A DNA stretch of 64,000 bases from Glebionis coronaria (GCA_025667525.1 JANFOE010000573.1:124001-188000); one strand, 5' to 3'; positions 31,809-44,550 are shown, counted from the stretch's first letter. Numbers and translations: made by a program. The notes: generated by a model from the sequence alone, not told the origin.

Positions 31809-32529
31809 ATGGTTCTCACACGCGAGCAAGAACAACTCAATGCAGCAGTCCAAGCTATGATGCAAGCTTTGCTTCCTCAGCTGAGGAACGAAATCAGGGC
31901 TGAGGTGCAGGTTGCCAACAATCAGCAACAGCACCCAGTACCTCCTCCTCTTCCTCCAGCAACATTGGTCACATGGCTGGAGAGATTCAACAAGCAACGT
32001 CCTCGATCCTTCGAGAAAATTGATAGCCCCAGTGAAGCTGAAAGCCGGTTGGCTCATATTGAGAAGATATTCGATGCAATGGGTTGTAACCCCATCTTCA
32101 AGTCGAGGTTGGCCTGTTACAAGTTCGAAGGTGATATGCTAGGATGGTGGAAGGCACTCAAGCAGTTTGAGGGAGGTGATGATTGGGTGGCTGGTTTGAC
32201 TTGGGCTTAGTTTAGGGAGTTAGTGATGGGACAGTTCTTTCCCAAGGTGACAAGTTGAAGAGGGAGTACCACGGAATCAGGCAGAGAGCTGGGGAGAACA
32301 GCAACGAGTTCATGCGACGCTTTCTCCGTTTGGCTGGTTTTCTTGGCGCAGAAGCAGGTACTACCGAAGAGCAAGCATACCACTTCTGGTGGGCTCTTCG
32401 TACATCGGTCGCCAACAACTTGGTGTGTGCTACTTTCAACACGGTGGCACAAGTTGCCGATGCAGCACGTAAGCTGGAGATGCTGCAAGAAAGAGAAGAG
32501 TTCGGGGAAGCAGAGAGACCCAAGAAGAG
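31809..32529 (+). pseudogene. E2 gag exon 1 (matrix/capsid)
   Basis: ATG 31809 (MVLTREQEQLNAAVQAMMQA) is chosen over the upstream Met at 31770 because E1 starts at the same place after CTGTCAG. Capsid motifs ACYKFEGDMLGWWKALKQ and, after the break, SNEFMRRFLRLAGFLGAEAG are clear. A TAG at 32208 replaces the Gln of the WxQF motif, and a small deletion near 32245 shifts the frame. The exon ends KLEMLQEREEF...PKKR at the donor. If intron 1 is retained, translation stops at the TAA overlapping the donor (AGG TAA). Confidence 0.85.
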
Positions 32530-32616
32530 GTAAATATTCATTATTCAGCGGTGACCATTCGGAATTCTTTCAGTATTATCCAATATTTATATCTCTCTTT
32601 AAACTGCATCTTTTAG
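32530..32616 (+). other. Intron 1 of E2 gag (87 bp, phase 2)
   Basis: Donor AAGAG|GTAAATATT, acceptor CATCTTTTAG|GCAGAAGAC. Removal joins PKKR to QKTGDRS in frame. Exon 2 (32617-32766, 150 bp) encodes a Gln/Asn/Arg-rich linker. Confidence 0.85.
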
Positions 32617-32766
32617 GCAGAAGACTGGGGACCGGTCTCAGCCAGCTACTCAGCAACAGCCTACTCAGCCCAAAGGAAACGGTCAGACTCACGACCGTTC
32701 TGCTACGGATAGGCGTGGTGGTAATGATAATTACCGTAACAACGTTGGACACTCCAACAGCAGCAG

Positions 32767-32841
32767 GTCCTTACACTTACTCATTTCCTTATGTTACATG
32801 CAATATTTCATAATTCTGACACATTAGCAATCTTTTACCAG
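32767..32841 (+). other. Intron 2 of E2 gag (75 bp, phase 2)
   Basis: Donor AGCAG|GTCCTTACA, acceptor CTTTTACCAG|TAATCATGG, with TTCTGAC as possible branch point. Exon 3 (32842-32906) is 65 bp, the same as in E1. Confidence 0.85.
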
Positions 32842-32906
32842 TAATCATGGTAACGGGAGGGACCAGAACCAAAGAGGTTCACAGCCTAACCGTCCAACTA
32901 TCACTG

Positions 32907-32982
32907 GTATTACATCTTACGATTTTTCCGCATTGTCCTTTTGTACCTATAAACCATGTCTCATGTATACTGTTCTTAATAG
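32907..32982 (+). other. Intron 3 of E2 gag (76 bp, phase 1)
   Basis: Donor ATCACTG|GTATTACA, acceptor GTTCTTAATAG|GCTCCCCG, with CTTAAT as possible branch point. Removal puts the zinc knuckles and pol in the gag frame. Confidence 0.85.
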
Positions 32983-35303
32983 GCTCCCCGCCAACAAGGG
33001 CACCTACTGGAGGGTATACTCATCCTCGTTGTACTACCTGCAACCGTAGGCACCCAGGGCCATGTCGCCGCGACAGCGATGTATGCTACAAGTGTGGCCT
33101 TACTGGTCATCGCATGAAGGACTGCCACAAGGGCGAGATGGAGGGCACATCTGGACATGCTGATTCCAAGCCGCCTCCTACTAGTGGACGCGATTACACA
33201 ACTTCTCGCGATCAGGCCAACAAGTCTACAGGTACCATCACTGGAATCTTGTATATATATGGTCAAGCTGCATGTGTTTTATTTGACACGGGTGCTACTC
33301 ATTCGGTCATTTCTACTGCTTATGCTAAGAATGTTAGGATATCTTGTATGCCATTAGAGAATGTACTAAACCTTTCCACGCCTTTAAGAGACTATGTACG
33401 CATAACTCATGTGTACAAGAGCCTTCCCCTAGAGTTTGACGACAAGATTCGTCCTGTTGACGCACTTCCGCTGGACATGAGTGATTTTGACATGATATTG
33501 GGCATGGACTGGCTATCCAAACATCACGCAACCATAGACTGCCATACATATCAGGTCATCTTCGGTGATGTAAATGCACCAGAGTACATTCATAACGGGT
33601 TCATACCCCGAAGTTCTGTACAAATCATATCAAGCCTACAAGCACGTGCATTAGTTTCACATGGTTGCGAGGGCTATCAAGCTACTGTTAATGACATGGA
33701 TGCTGAATCTCCATCAATTCAGGATCTGCCAATAGTGTCAGAATTTCCAGACGTATTTCCAAAAGAACTTATGGGCATAACACCTGCACGTGAAGTAGAA
33801 TTTAACATCGAGCTCATCCTAGGAGCTGAGCCGATTTCCAAGGATCCGTATCGTATGGTTCCCATAGAGATGAAGCAGCTGAAGGACCAACTGCAAGAAC
33901 TTCTGGAACGAGGCTTCATTCGACCGATTGCATCTCCATGGGGCGCGCCGGTCTTATTCTTGAAAAAGAAGGACGGCAATATGCGTCTTTGCATAGATTA
34001 TCGCGAGCTCAACAAGATCACCATCAGGAATAGGTATCCTTTACCACGCATTGACGACTTGTTTGACCAACTCCAAGGGGCCAAACATTTCTACAAAGTT
34101 GATATGAGGTCGGGCTATCATCAGCTACGGGTTAAAGAGCAGGACATCGCCAAGACTGCTTTCTGTACACGCTATGGGCACTATGAATTCATAGTCATGC
34201 CATTTGGCCTTACCAATGCTCCAGCTGTTTTCATTGATTTGATGAACAGAATCTTCCATGAATTTCTAGAAAAGTTCATCATTGTCTTCATTGACGACAT
34301 CCTGATATTCTCTAAGTCCAAGGAGGAACATGAAGACCATCTTCGTACAGTATTACAGATTCTTCGCCAGAAGAAGCTGTATGCTAAATTCTCCAAGTGT
34401 GAGTTCTGGTTAGACAAGGTGTCGTTCTTAGGTCACATTGTATCAGGAGAAGGAATCACCATGGATCCAACAAAGGTTGAGGCTATTACCAAGTGGCCAA
34501 GACAGACATCAGCGACTGAAGTTCGTAGTTTCCTAGGCTTAGCTGGTTACTACCGTAGGTTCGTAGAGAACTTTTCCCGTTTAGCACTACCATTGACCAA
34601 ATTGATGCGGAAAGGGAAGAAATTCGTTTGGACTAAAGAAAGAGAGAAGAGCTTTGAAGACCTAAAGCAAAAGTTAGTATCTGCACTGATTCTTACTCTC
34701 CCATCTGGTTCAGGTGGATTTCAAATCTACAGTGATGCTTCAGGGAAGGGACATGGCTGTGTTCTCATGCAACACGGGAAAGTGATCACGTACGCTTCAC
34801 GGCAGCTTAAGCCTTATGAGGAAAATTACCATACGCATGACTTGGAACTTGCAGTAGTCGTGTTTGCATTAAAGATATGGAGGCACTACTTGTATGGAGA
34901 ATCATGTGACATTTTCATAGACCACAAGAGCTTGAAGTACATATTCACTCAACGTGAACTGAACATGAGACAGAGGAGATGGTTAAAGTTGTTGAAGGAT
35001 TATGACATTAATCTGCAGTATCATCCCGGAAAGGCGAATGTAGTGGCAAATGCACTTAGTAGAAAGTCCGGAATGATAAACGGCATTAAAATTGAGGAGG
35101 AAATTATAAGATACTTAGAGCGACTAGACATTGAGATCATGGTACGTGGACAGCACGGTTACTGGGCTAATCTTAGAGTGGAAACTGAGTTACTCTCTAG
35201 GATCAATGAAGCTCAGAAGGATGATGGTGAAATATGGGCGATAATTCAGAACTTAGAGAAGCATACAGAATTTCGTGTAGACGAAGACGGTATCTTATGG
35301 TAG
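32983..35303 (+). CDS. E2 nucleocapsid, protease, reverse transcriptase and RNase H
   Basis: Exon 4 is one open frame; I start it at the intron 3 acceptor, since the frame's upstream Met at 32847 would be translated only from unspliced RNA. In order: zinc fingers [12 protein letters not shown] and [14 protein letters not shown] (33084-33125, intact C-x2-C-x4-H-x4-C); protease [13 protein letters not shown] (about 33280, intact DTG); reverse transcriptase with [12 protein letters not shown] and [11 protein letters not shown] (about 34290, catalytic Asp pair); RNase H from [17 protein letters not shown], with [15 protein letters not shown] near its end. It stops at TAG 35301 where E1 keeps a Gln codon. 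These enzymes copy the element RNA into DNA in cytoplasmic particles. Confidence 0.9.
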
Positions 35304-36610
35304 GGCACGAGACTTTGTGTTCCTCATGATCAAGAACTCTGAGAAGCATTGTTAACTGAGGCTCATAGCTCCCCATTCTCCATTCATCCTGGTTCGACCA
35401 AGATGTACCACGACATCAAGCAATACTTTTGGTGGAGTGGTATGAAACAGGATGTTGCGACTTACGTCTCCAAATGTCTTACCTGCCAGCAGGTTAAGAT
35501 CGAGCATCAACAATCTAGCGGTCTTCTACAACCGTTAGATATTCCATAGTAGAAGTGGGACAAGATCACCACGGATTTTGTTACCGGTCTTCCGCAGACA
35601 AAGAGGAGGCACGATGCGATTTGGGTTATCATTGATCGACTTACTAAGTCAGCTCATTCTTACCGATCCGCAAGGATGATCCGGTCAGTAAACTCGCTGA
35701 CACTTACAAGAAGGAGATCATGAGGCTTCATGGTGCTCCATCCAGCATCGTCTCGGACAAAGATCCGCGTTTCACTTCGCGATTATGGAAGAGTCTGTAG
35801 AAAGCTTGGGGTAAAAAACTTAAGCTTAGCACGGCTTTTCATCCTCAAACAGAAGGGCAATCAGAACGAACGATTCAGACATTAGAAGACATGTTGAGGT
35901 CATGTGCGTTGGAATGGACAGGAGATTGGGACGATTACATCTGTTTGGTAGAGTTTGCATACAACAACAGTTGGCACATTAGCATTAAGTGTGCTCCATT
36001 CGAGATGTTGTATGGCAGAAAGTGTCGCGCCCCAATTTGCTAGGATCAGGTTGGTGAGCAAACACTTGAAGGAGCAAAAATGATAGAGTTGACCAACGAG
36101 AAGGTCGTTGTATGTAAGCAGAAATTGCAGGAAACACGATCACGTCAAAAGAGTTATGCCGACAAACATCGTAGGGACTTACATTTTAACGTAGGAGATC
36201 ACGTCTTTCTTAAGGTATCACCGGCACGTGGCGTTAAGCGTTTTGGAATCAAAGGGAAGCTCAGTCCTCGATTCATCGGACCGTTTGATGTCATTGAACG
36301 AGTCGGTGAAGTATCTTATCGTTTAGCGTTACCTCCGTAGCTTTCTCACGTTCACGACGTTTTCCATGTGTCCTTACTCAGAAGGTACAAGTATCATCCC
36401 ATTCACATGGTTCAGTATCCACTGGAACAGATTCGTGAAGATCTTACCTTCATAGAGGAACTCGAACGAGTTCTTGACAGGAAAGAACGAGTCATGAGGA
36501 AGAAGACGATTCCATTCGTCAAAATCCTTTGGAGGGATCATACCGAGCGGGAAGCCACTTGGGAGACCGAGGAGTCTATCCGGACTTCTTACCCTCATTT
36601 CAAGTTTTGA
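35304..36610 (+). pseudogene. E2 integrase and chromodomain (broken)
   Basis: Continues the pol frame past the TAG. The zinc-binding domain is complete (HPGSTKMYHDIKQYFWW ... CLTCQQVK). The core has TDFVTGLP, then SDKDPRF and [16 protein letters not shown]. Stops lie near 35340 and 35547 (two in a row), a short deletion near 35660 shifts the frame, and stops near 36041 and 36338 follow. The C-terminus RVLDRKERVMRKKTIP then WRDHTEREATWETEES is a chromodomain; it ends at 36608-36610. This copy could not make integrase without help. Confidence 0.88.
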
Positions 36611-36673
36611 ACTCGGGTATGTTCCTCTTTTTCAATTTACTTTATCTATCATTCAAGGACGAATTATTCTTTT

Positions 36674-36687
36674 TAGGGGGGAAGAGT
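36674..36687 (+). promoter_or_regulatory. Polypurine tract of E2
   Basis: AGGGGGGAAGAGT directly before the 3' LTR. Confidence 0.85.
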
Positions 36688-39600
36688 TGTAAAACCCACA
36701 TGCTTTTACCATGAATATTACCCTTAGTATCGTACGTACATGATTAAAACTTTCCTTTTATAACATGAATACGTTTCACGAACGTAAATTACAAGAACTA
36801 CGTACGTGTTATTACACGATAAGTATTAAGTATGTATTAATGCACGATGATTATTAGCAAATAATAATTAAATCACGAACATGAAATCATGAACGTAAGA
36901 ATCACGAACGTATAATTATGTATTTACGTAATTATTATTACGACTACGTACAAGTATTTATATTAACACGAATATTTAATAATAACGTCACGTAAATACA
37001 AGCACACGAACACGTAATAATTTAGAACACGAAATAGCTACGGGTTTCCCTTGGTGGGCCCTAGTAGCCGCGGCACACAAGGAAGGAGGGGCCCAGCCCA
37101 TTTGTTTTATTAAGTAAACAAATAACGTAAACATTATTCATTCACAGTATATTTTTAGAAAAGTAAAAAACCCTAAATCATCCTCCTTGCTCCTTAGGCC
37201 GGCGGCTACATCACTAAAACAAGGGAGATTAGTTGATTTGATTTAACAAATCACAAGTACGTGTTCGTGTATTCAAGATCTATTGATTTCACGCGTTTTG
37301 GTAATTCGAAAATCCTTTCTTTTTAATTCTTTTTATATTTTATGTACATGTGATCATGGGGAATTAAAAACAAGATTAAAAACATACTAAAATCATGGTG
37401 GGGAAAATCAATTGGGATTGTTTTCGGGTTTTGGTGCTCGGCCGCGACACAAACCGGGAGTCCCACGACTGTCGGTGTCATTTGATTCGCACCACCACAC
37501 GAGACTCATGTCTCGGTGGTAGGTTTCGGTCAACAGCAGGGAAACAAGACACCCCTACGTGCGTCAGGGGTGTCTTGTGGTTCGGTTTGTCTTGGCAGCC
37601 ACACAGCCCCACCACCGGCTAAAGCCGGTGGCTAATTAAGGTAAGCAGGGGGAACCGCAGGCAGCAGGGGGCCACTGGCAACTGCCAGTGGGAACCCGGT
37701 GTGGTTAGCGGCTGGGCCGAGAAGGGCAAGACCACCGGCTACAGCCGGTAGCAGTGGGCCGAAGGCAGAGGCAACCGACTTAGGCCGGTTTGCCACTGTT
37801 TTTGGTGGGGTTTTGGTTCGGACCGGTTCATGGATTCACGGGTCCGGTTCACGACATGTTTTTAATAAAAATAATACATGGGTTCGGTTTATTAATTTTA
37901 CAAGTTTAATAGTTTTACAAGTTTACTTATTTACAAGTTAATTAAATTAGTTTAACATGTCATATAATTAATTTAATTAAAACATGGACTTAGGTTTATT
38001 ATTAATATTTAATAATACAAGATTTTAACCTAAGTATTTAATTATGTAATTTAGACAATAGTAATTAATTAATTATTAAAACATGGCATTTAATTAATTA
38101 ATTTTCATGACTTAGGTTATATTAATATAAATATTGATACATATTTTAACCTAAGTATTATTTACACTTTAATTTAGTTAAATCATGGTTATATTTAATT
38201 AAATCGTATAACATATAGTTTATTTATCTAACATGTTATAATTAATAAACTATACTATTAATCACATGACTTAGTATATTTAATCTGTAAAACTTAAGAT
38301 TATCGTATTAGCTTAATAATACAGCTTATTTCTAATTAAGGAAACTTTCTATTTAAGGCAAATTACTATTTTTGGAAACTTTCTATTTTTAGAAACTTTC
38401 TATTTTTGGAAACTTCTATTTTAGGAAACCTGCTATTTTTAGAAAGTTACTTATTATTACACAACAAGTATAATAATACAAGAAATACAAGTAATACTTA
38501 ATCAGAATATCCAGAATGCATGATAAACACAACATAACGTTAAAATCAGTAAAACAAGACATGAACATATAAAACAAGCTAAGACATGATGTAAAACTAG
38601 TTACTTACTCAGTAATCAGAATACTTATACACGTATACTATTTATGTAGCGTTAGTGAGATCAAAGTAGGACTTTCTTACGTTCGTCTTCTTTGTTCACT
38701 GCAGATAAGGTACAGATTCTCCGTCCTTTCAGTATGAACATTCTTTCCTTATTAGGATTCCCCGTATGCAGCCAACTATTTTCCCAGTATATGTTTTATA
38801 TGTTTTGATTTGCTTATGTTTAGTTTAAATGCCTAAGCCATATACATGCATGACCCGTTTCACCTAGCTATGGAGGTACCATAACCATAACACTATAGGC
38901 ACCAGTGTTATGACTTCACCACGGCGGAGTGATAGCTCGTGGCGTCCCTTTTCAGCTTTTGGCCATATTATTATGTTATCATGTGGTGCGTATGGGTGCA
39001 TCCTAGGTTACATGTTTTTAACAGATTATTCAGGTGAATGTGGTGTGTGCCTTGCATCCTTCACAAGGAGCTGATCCCTCCTACCCAAACTTATATTAAT
39101 TAGAGGAAACCCCTCTAATTGCATGATGAGGTCACCCCTCCAAGTATTCATGCACGTTGATATTTCATGACCTATATTGGATTAATGGTTAACATGTTAA
39201 ACATTTTTCATAAGACAAACATAAGGCTTTTCAAACTATAAAACTAGTTTTACTAAGTTATACCAGGTTTTCCAGGACTTAATCAATTCTGCTGCTATAT
39301 GTTGTATATGATTATGTTATTCATTCTATGCTTGTATATCCGTGCACTGAGCGTTATGCTCAGCCGTTTTCCTTTCATGTTCCCAAAACGGTAGGTACTC
39401 AGGGACGCTCGTGGACTCTAAGCGTACGTGCATATGGATTGGAAGCTTTCTAGCCTTCATCACTTTATTCATTTCATCATACATTTTGCTACTTATTTCC
39501 ATGGACATTGTTTAGTCCTTTTTCCTTTACAGTACTTATGTTTGTGTGTGATGAGCTTATACTTTGGGGTACCGATGTTTGTTTCTGGTATTTTCTTAAT

Positions 39601-39693
39601 GGTCATGTAATGTTTAAGACATTTTTTCTTGTATGCTTTGTTGACACGCCATAATTACGCGTGACATTCCATTTACCAAAATGGGGTGTTACA
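36688..39693 (+). mobile_element. 3' LTR of E2
   Basis: Starts TGTAAAACCCACATGC and ends GGGGTGTTACA. It is homologous over its length to 28355-31360. The terminal stem-loop is at 39669-39684 (CCATTT-ACCA-AAATGG). Confidence 0.93.
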
Positions 39694-39698
39694 GGACT

Positions 39699-42600
39699 GA
39701 TTGTCCAAACACCAGGCAACTATAGACTGCCACACTTATCGAGTTATCTTCGTTGATGTTAAATCTCCAAATTACATACATCATGTTTTCTGCCAGGGAG
39801 GTCGGTACAAATTATTTCATCCATGGAGGCGTGTGAATTACTAACACACGGCAGTCAGGGCTTTATAGCCAATATTCATGACATTACTGCCGAGTCTCCA
39901 TCGATCCAAGATCAACCCATTGTGTTAGAATTTCCTGACGTTTTTCCTGATGAACTTCTGGGCATACCACTTGTTCGTAGATTCGAGTTTGGAATTGTGA
40001 TCATTCCATGAGCAGAGCCAATTTACAAGGCTACCTATCGCATGGCTCCTATTAAGCTTACAGAATTAAAAGATCAGTTGCAGGAACTTCTGGAGCGAGG
40101 TTTCATCCGTCCCAGTGTATCGCCATGGGGTGCACCGGTACTTTTCGTGAAGAAGAAAGACCGCAGCATGTGTTTATGTATAGATTATCGTGAGCTGAAC
40201 AAGATCACGATCAGGAATCGTTATCCTTTGCCGCGTATTGAAGACCTGTTCGATCAACTTCAGGGCGCCAAGTATTTCTCCAAGATCGATCTGAGGTCCG
40301 GCTACCATCAGTTACAGGTTAAAGAGCATGATATTTCTAAGACTGCTTTTCGTACAGGTTATAGGCACTACGAGTTCGTAGTCATGCCATTTGGACTCAC
40401 AAATGCTCCAGCAGTCTTCATGGATTTGATGAACCGTGTCTTCCATAAGTTTCTGGACAAGTTTGTTATCGTGTTCATTGATGACATCCTGATTTACTCC
40501 AAATGCAAGGAGGAATATGAGGAACACCTTCGTACAGTCTTGGAGATTCTTCGTCAAAAGCAGTTGTATGCCAAGATCTCCAAATGTGAGTTCTGGTTAA
40601 GCAAGGTGGCATTTTTGGGCCATACTGTATCTGCAGCGGGGATCACCATGGATCCTTCAAAGGTTGAAGCTATCACCAAATGGCCAAGACCTACATCTGC
40701 AACAGAGGTCAGAAGTTTTCTAGGTTTAGTTGGCTACTACCGCAGGTTTGTAGAGAACTTTTCACGGCTAGTCTTACCTTTGAATAAGCTAATGAGGAAA
40801 GGAGAGAAATTCGTCTGGACTAAGGAACGAGAGAGGAGCTTTGAAGACCTTAAGCAGAAGTTAGTAACTGCACCGATTCTTACTCTCCCATCTGGTACAG
40901 ATGGATTTCATATCTATAGTGATGCTTCATAAAAGGGTCTAGGCTGTGTTCTCATGCAACATGGGAAGGTTATTGCATACGTATCACGGCATCTTAAACC
41001 TTATGAAGAAAACTATCCTACTCATGATTTGGAGCTTGTAACTGTTTTTTTTTGTGTTAAAGATCTGGAGGCATTATTTGTATGGTGAATCTTGTGACAT
41101 CTTCACATATCACAAGAGTCTCAAGAACATCTTTACCCAGAAGGAACTAAACATGAGACAGAGAAGATGGTAAGAGCTACTGAAGGATTACGGCACCAAC
41201 ATTCAGTACCATCCTGGTAAGGCGAATGTGGTGGCAGATGCTCTAAGAAGAAGATCGGGTATGATTGCTGGCATCTGGATTGCAAAGGAGATCATCTGTG
41301 ACATAGAGATGACTTATATTGAGTTTTGCGTACGAGGACCACATGGTTACTGGGCGAATATTATAGTGGAACCAGACTTAAATTCTAGGATCAAAGAAGC
41401 TCAGAAGGATGATGGTGAGATTTGGGATATTCAAAACCTTGATCAGCAGATGGAGTTTCGTGTTGATGATGACGGTATCTTATGACAGGGCGCTAGACTA
41501 GTTGTTCCTAATGACTCTACGCTTAGAGAAGTTGTGCTGACTGAAGCTCACAGCTCTCCATTTACCATACATCCTGTTCCACCAAGATGTACCACGACAT
41601 TAAGCAGCATTTCTGGTGGAGTGTATGAAGCAGGATGTTGCCACCTTCGTTTCTAAATGTATGATCTGCCAGCAGGTTAAGATCAAACACCAGAGAGCTA
41701 GTGGTTTGCTGCAACCACTGGATATTCCAGAATTGAAGTGGGACAAAATCTCCATAGATTTTGTTACTGGTCTTCTGGTGACTCAGAGGAAACATGAGGC
41801 CATATGGGTTATTGTGGATAGATTGACCAAATCTGCTCATTTTCTGCCAATCCGCAGTGAGCATCCGGTCAGCAAATTGGCAGACACTTTTCCGAAGGAC
41901 ATCATTCGACTACATAGTACTCCATCAGAAATCATCTCTGATAGAGATCCCCATTTCACCTCACGGTTTTGGCAGAGTCTACAGATTGCTTGGGGCACCA
42001 GACTTAAGCTCAGCACTGCCTTTCATCCTCAGACCGAGGGACAGTCAAAGCGTACCATTCAGACATTGGAGGACATGCTGCGGGCGTGTGCTCTAGAGTG
42101 GACAGGAAGCTCGGATGATTATATCTATCTAGTGGAGTTTGCGCACAACAACAGTTGGCACGCTAGCATCGAGTGTGCATCGTTCAAAATGTTGCATGGT
42201 AGGAAGTGTCGCGCCCCAATATGCTGGGATCAGGTGGGCGAACGACTGATTGAGGGTCTAGAGATAATTGATTTGACTAATGATAAAGTTGTTGTCATTA
42301 AGGCAAAGCTTCAGGAAGCTCGTGCTCACCAGAAGAGCTATGCTGATAAACGTCGTAGGGATGTATCTTTCAACATAGGTGATCACGCTTTCCTCAAGGT
42401 ATCACCTGCACCGGGAGTTAAACGTTTTTGAATCAGAGGGAAGCTCAATCCTCGCTTCATCGGACCGCTCGACATCCTAGAACGTGTTGGTGAATTGTCA
42501 TATCGTTTAGCATTACCGCCTCAGCTAGCATACGTTCACAACGTGTTCCATGTGTCCTTACTTAGAGGATACAACCATCATCCCGTTCATGTTGTTCAGT

Positions 42601-42800
42601 ATCCGTTTGATCAGATTCGAGAGGATCTTTCATATGTCGAGGAACCCGAGAGAGTTCTTGAGCGACAAGATCGTGTCATGCGGAGGAAGACGATTCCATT
42701 CGTCAAAATCCTCTGGAGGGATCAACTTGAGCGGGAAGCCACTTGGAGACGGAGGAGTCTATACGGACTTCTTACCCTCATTTCCAGTTCTGATTCGTGT
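39699..42800 (+). pseudogene. E1 pol: protease end, RT, RNase H, integrase, chromodomain
   Basis: Resumes after the target duplication with [20 protein letters not shown] (Trp to stop in the conserved GMDWLSKH). RT is intact from about 40012 to 40932 ([23 protein letters not shown]); TAA ends it inside the RNase H motif YSDAS-KGLGC. Later breaks: a frameshift near 41050, a stop near 41171, a stop at 41484 (Trp codon), frameshifts near 41575 and 41620, TGA at 42429, and a frameshift in the chromodomain (REATW then RRRSLYG). Integrase core residues are readable ([30 protein letters not shown]). Confidence 0.88.
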
Positions 42801-42849
42801 ATGTTTCTTTTAGTTTATGTTTTCTCCAATTCGAAGACGAATTGTTCTT

Positions 42850-42864
42850 TTAGAGGGGAAGAGT
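42850..42864 (+). promoter_or_regulatory. Polypurine tract of E1
   Basis: TTAGAGGGGAAGAGT before the 3' LTR; one purine is substituted compared with E2 and E4. Confidence 0.8.
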
Positions 42865-44550
42865 TGTAAAACCCGCATTAAAATACTATGAACAGTACAC
42901 ATGAACAGTAAATACATGAAGATACGATAAAAATACAACTTTCCATTTATAATATTATTACACGTGTCACGACATTAAATAACGAGCATTTAAAATATTA
43001 TAAATGTGACATGATCACGATAATTAAATTCACAACATTAAACACGAACATACACGACCATAATATTTAACATGAAAAGCTTCGGTTTTGCCTTTGGGCT
43101 TTAAGGGTGCCGCGGCCAAGGAGAGACAAAGGGAGAGAATTGGGCCTTTTGGCCCATGACCCAATACAAGTTTAATTTTAATAAAACTCTAGGAGATTTC
43201 ATTATACAGTTTTTATTAAAATTATCAAACACTAAATCTCTCTCCTTCTTCCTGCCGTCGACCACCAAGAGACACCAAAGGGGTGTTTGTAAGTTTTGAT
43301 CTTGGAGAATTACGTGATTGTGTTCGTGATCATAAACCCTAAACAACTACACATTTGGTATTAATCTAAGCCTTTTCTTTTTAATTATTTATATACGTTT
43401 GTTATGATTTCATATGTTAAAGATCATAAACATGCTAGAATTAAACAAGAAACCATGATTAGGGTTTGTTTGGTTCGGGTTTGTTTGGCAGAGACACAAC
43501 CGAGAGCCAAGGGGCTCTCGGCTTGTTTTATTGCACCACCACCGAGACCATAAAAGGTATCGTCTTGGCTTGGTTGGCTTGGACGCACGACATGGAACCC
43601 CGGGTTGGGTCAAGGTATAGATTGGTTTGGGTTTTGGTTTGATGTAGTGTCAACCGAGACCTATAAAGGTCTCAGTGGGACTTTTGTTTTGATAGTGGGA
43701 CTCGGACAACAAAACCAGTGGGAACCGGCCTGGGCCGGTGTCACCTTTGGCTTAGCAGTGGCTAGTCAGGTGGCTAACCAGGGGGAACTTTGGCCGTCAG
43801 TGGCAGCCGACTAACCGGTCTGGCCACTGACGGGCTGTTTGGTATTGGCTTATATGTTTCGATTTATATTTAAAATACGGGTTCGGGTTTGGGAACTTGT
43901 AAAATCAGTTTATTTTGATTAGTTTAGCAAGATTTAGGTTAAATTATTTTGTTTAATAATTCATGTCATAACCTAAGTATTTAATTTAATTAAAACATGT
44001 ATTTAATTAAATTCTTATAATGTATAGTTTAATTAATTTAACCAAGTTAATTATCTAATAAGCTATAATACTTGAACCATGAATTGTATTTTACTAAAAA
44101 ACTTTACTTGACATTAATAATCCAAATTATTTCTGATTATGGAAACTTACTATTTATGGAAACCTGCTTATTTTAGAAAGTTACTTTGTATTACATTACA
44201 AGTATTATAATACCATACTACATGAATAATAAACAACAGAATACAAGAATAACTAGAGATTAACACTTAAAACAGTTAAAACATGACATAACATGAATAA
44301 TAAGCTAAAAACACACAGAACCAGTAAAACACATGTAATTCAGACAACTCATACACGTCCCTATTCTTATGTAGTATTATCCGTCAAGGCGGAGTAGGTT
44401 CTTCAGCGTTTTCGTTAGCTTCTACTGGATACAAGGTACGGATTTCCCGTCCTTCAGTAAGGACAATCTCTTCCTTTATTAGGATTTCTCGTATGCAGCT
44501 AACTATTTTCTTAGTATTTACAGATTTAAAGGCTTATGTTTTATTAGTTA
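42865..44550 (+). mobile_element. 3' LTR of E1, first part
   Basis: Matches 13104-14797 of the 5' LTR closely, including the hairpin block (43497-43830). It ends TTTTATTAGTTA, where AGTTA (44546-44550) is the E4 target duplication. Confidence 0.92.

Larger units (their letters stand above)
28355..39693 (+). mobile_element. Element E2: complete chromovirus with intron-bearing gag
   Basis: 11,339 bp, flanked by the 5-bp duplication GGACT (28350-28354, 39694-39698). Both LTRs are about 3.0 kb. It has a Met-tRNA primer site, leader hairpins, gag with three introns, protease, reverse transcriptase, RNase H, integrase, chromodomain and purine tract, in that order. It is the best preserved member of the family here, but gag and integrase carry stops and frameshifts. 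The zinc knuckles, long LTRs and chromodomain suggest the Tekay/Del branch; a tree would be needed. Confidence 0.93.

Noticed and set aside
32847..32982. Upstream Met at 32847 as the start of the E2 pol protein
   Set aside because: It lies in gag exon 3 read in the wrong frame and in intron 3; the frame comparison with E1 supports entry by splicing at 32983.
12133..42431. A RIP-like or deamination-only origin of the stop codons
   Set aside because: Some stops fit C to T or G to A (CAG to TAG, TGG to TGA), but others (GGA to TGA) and many indels do not.
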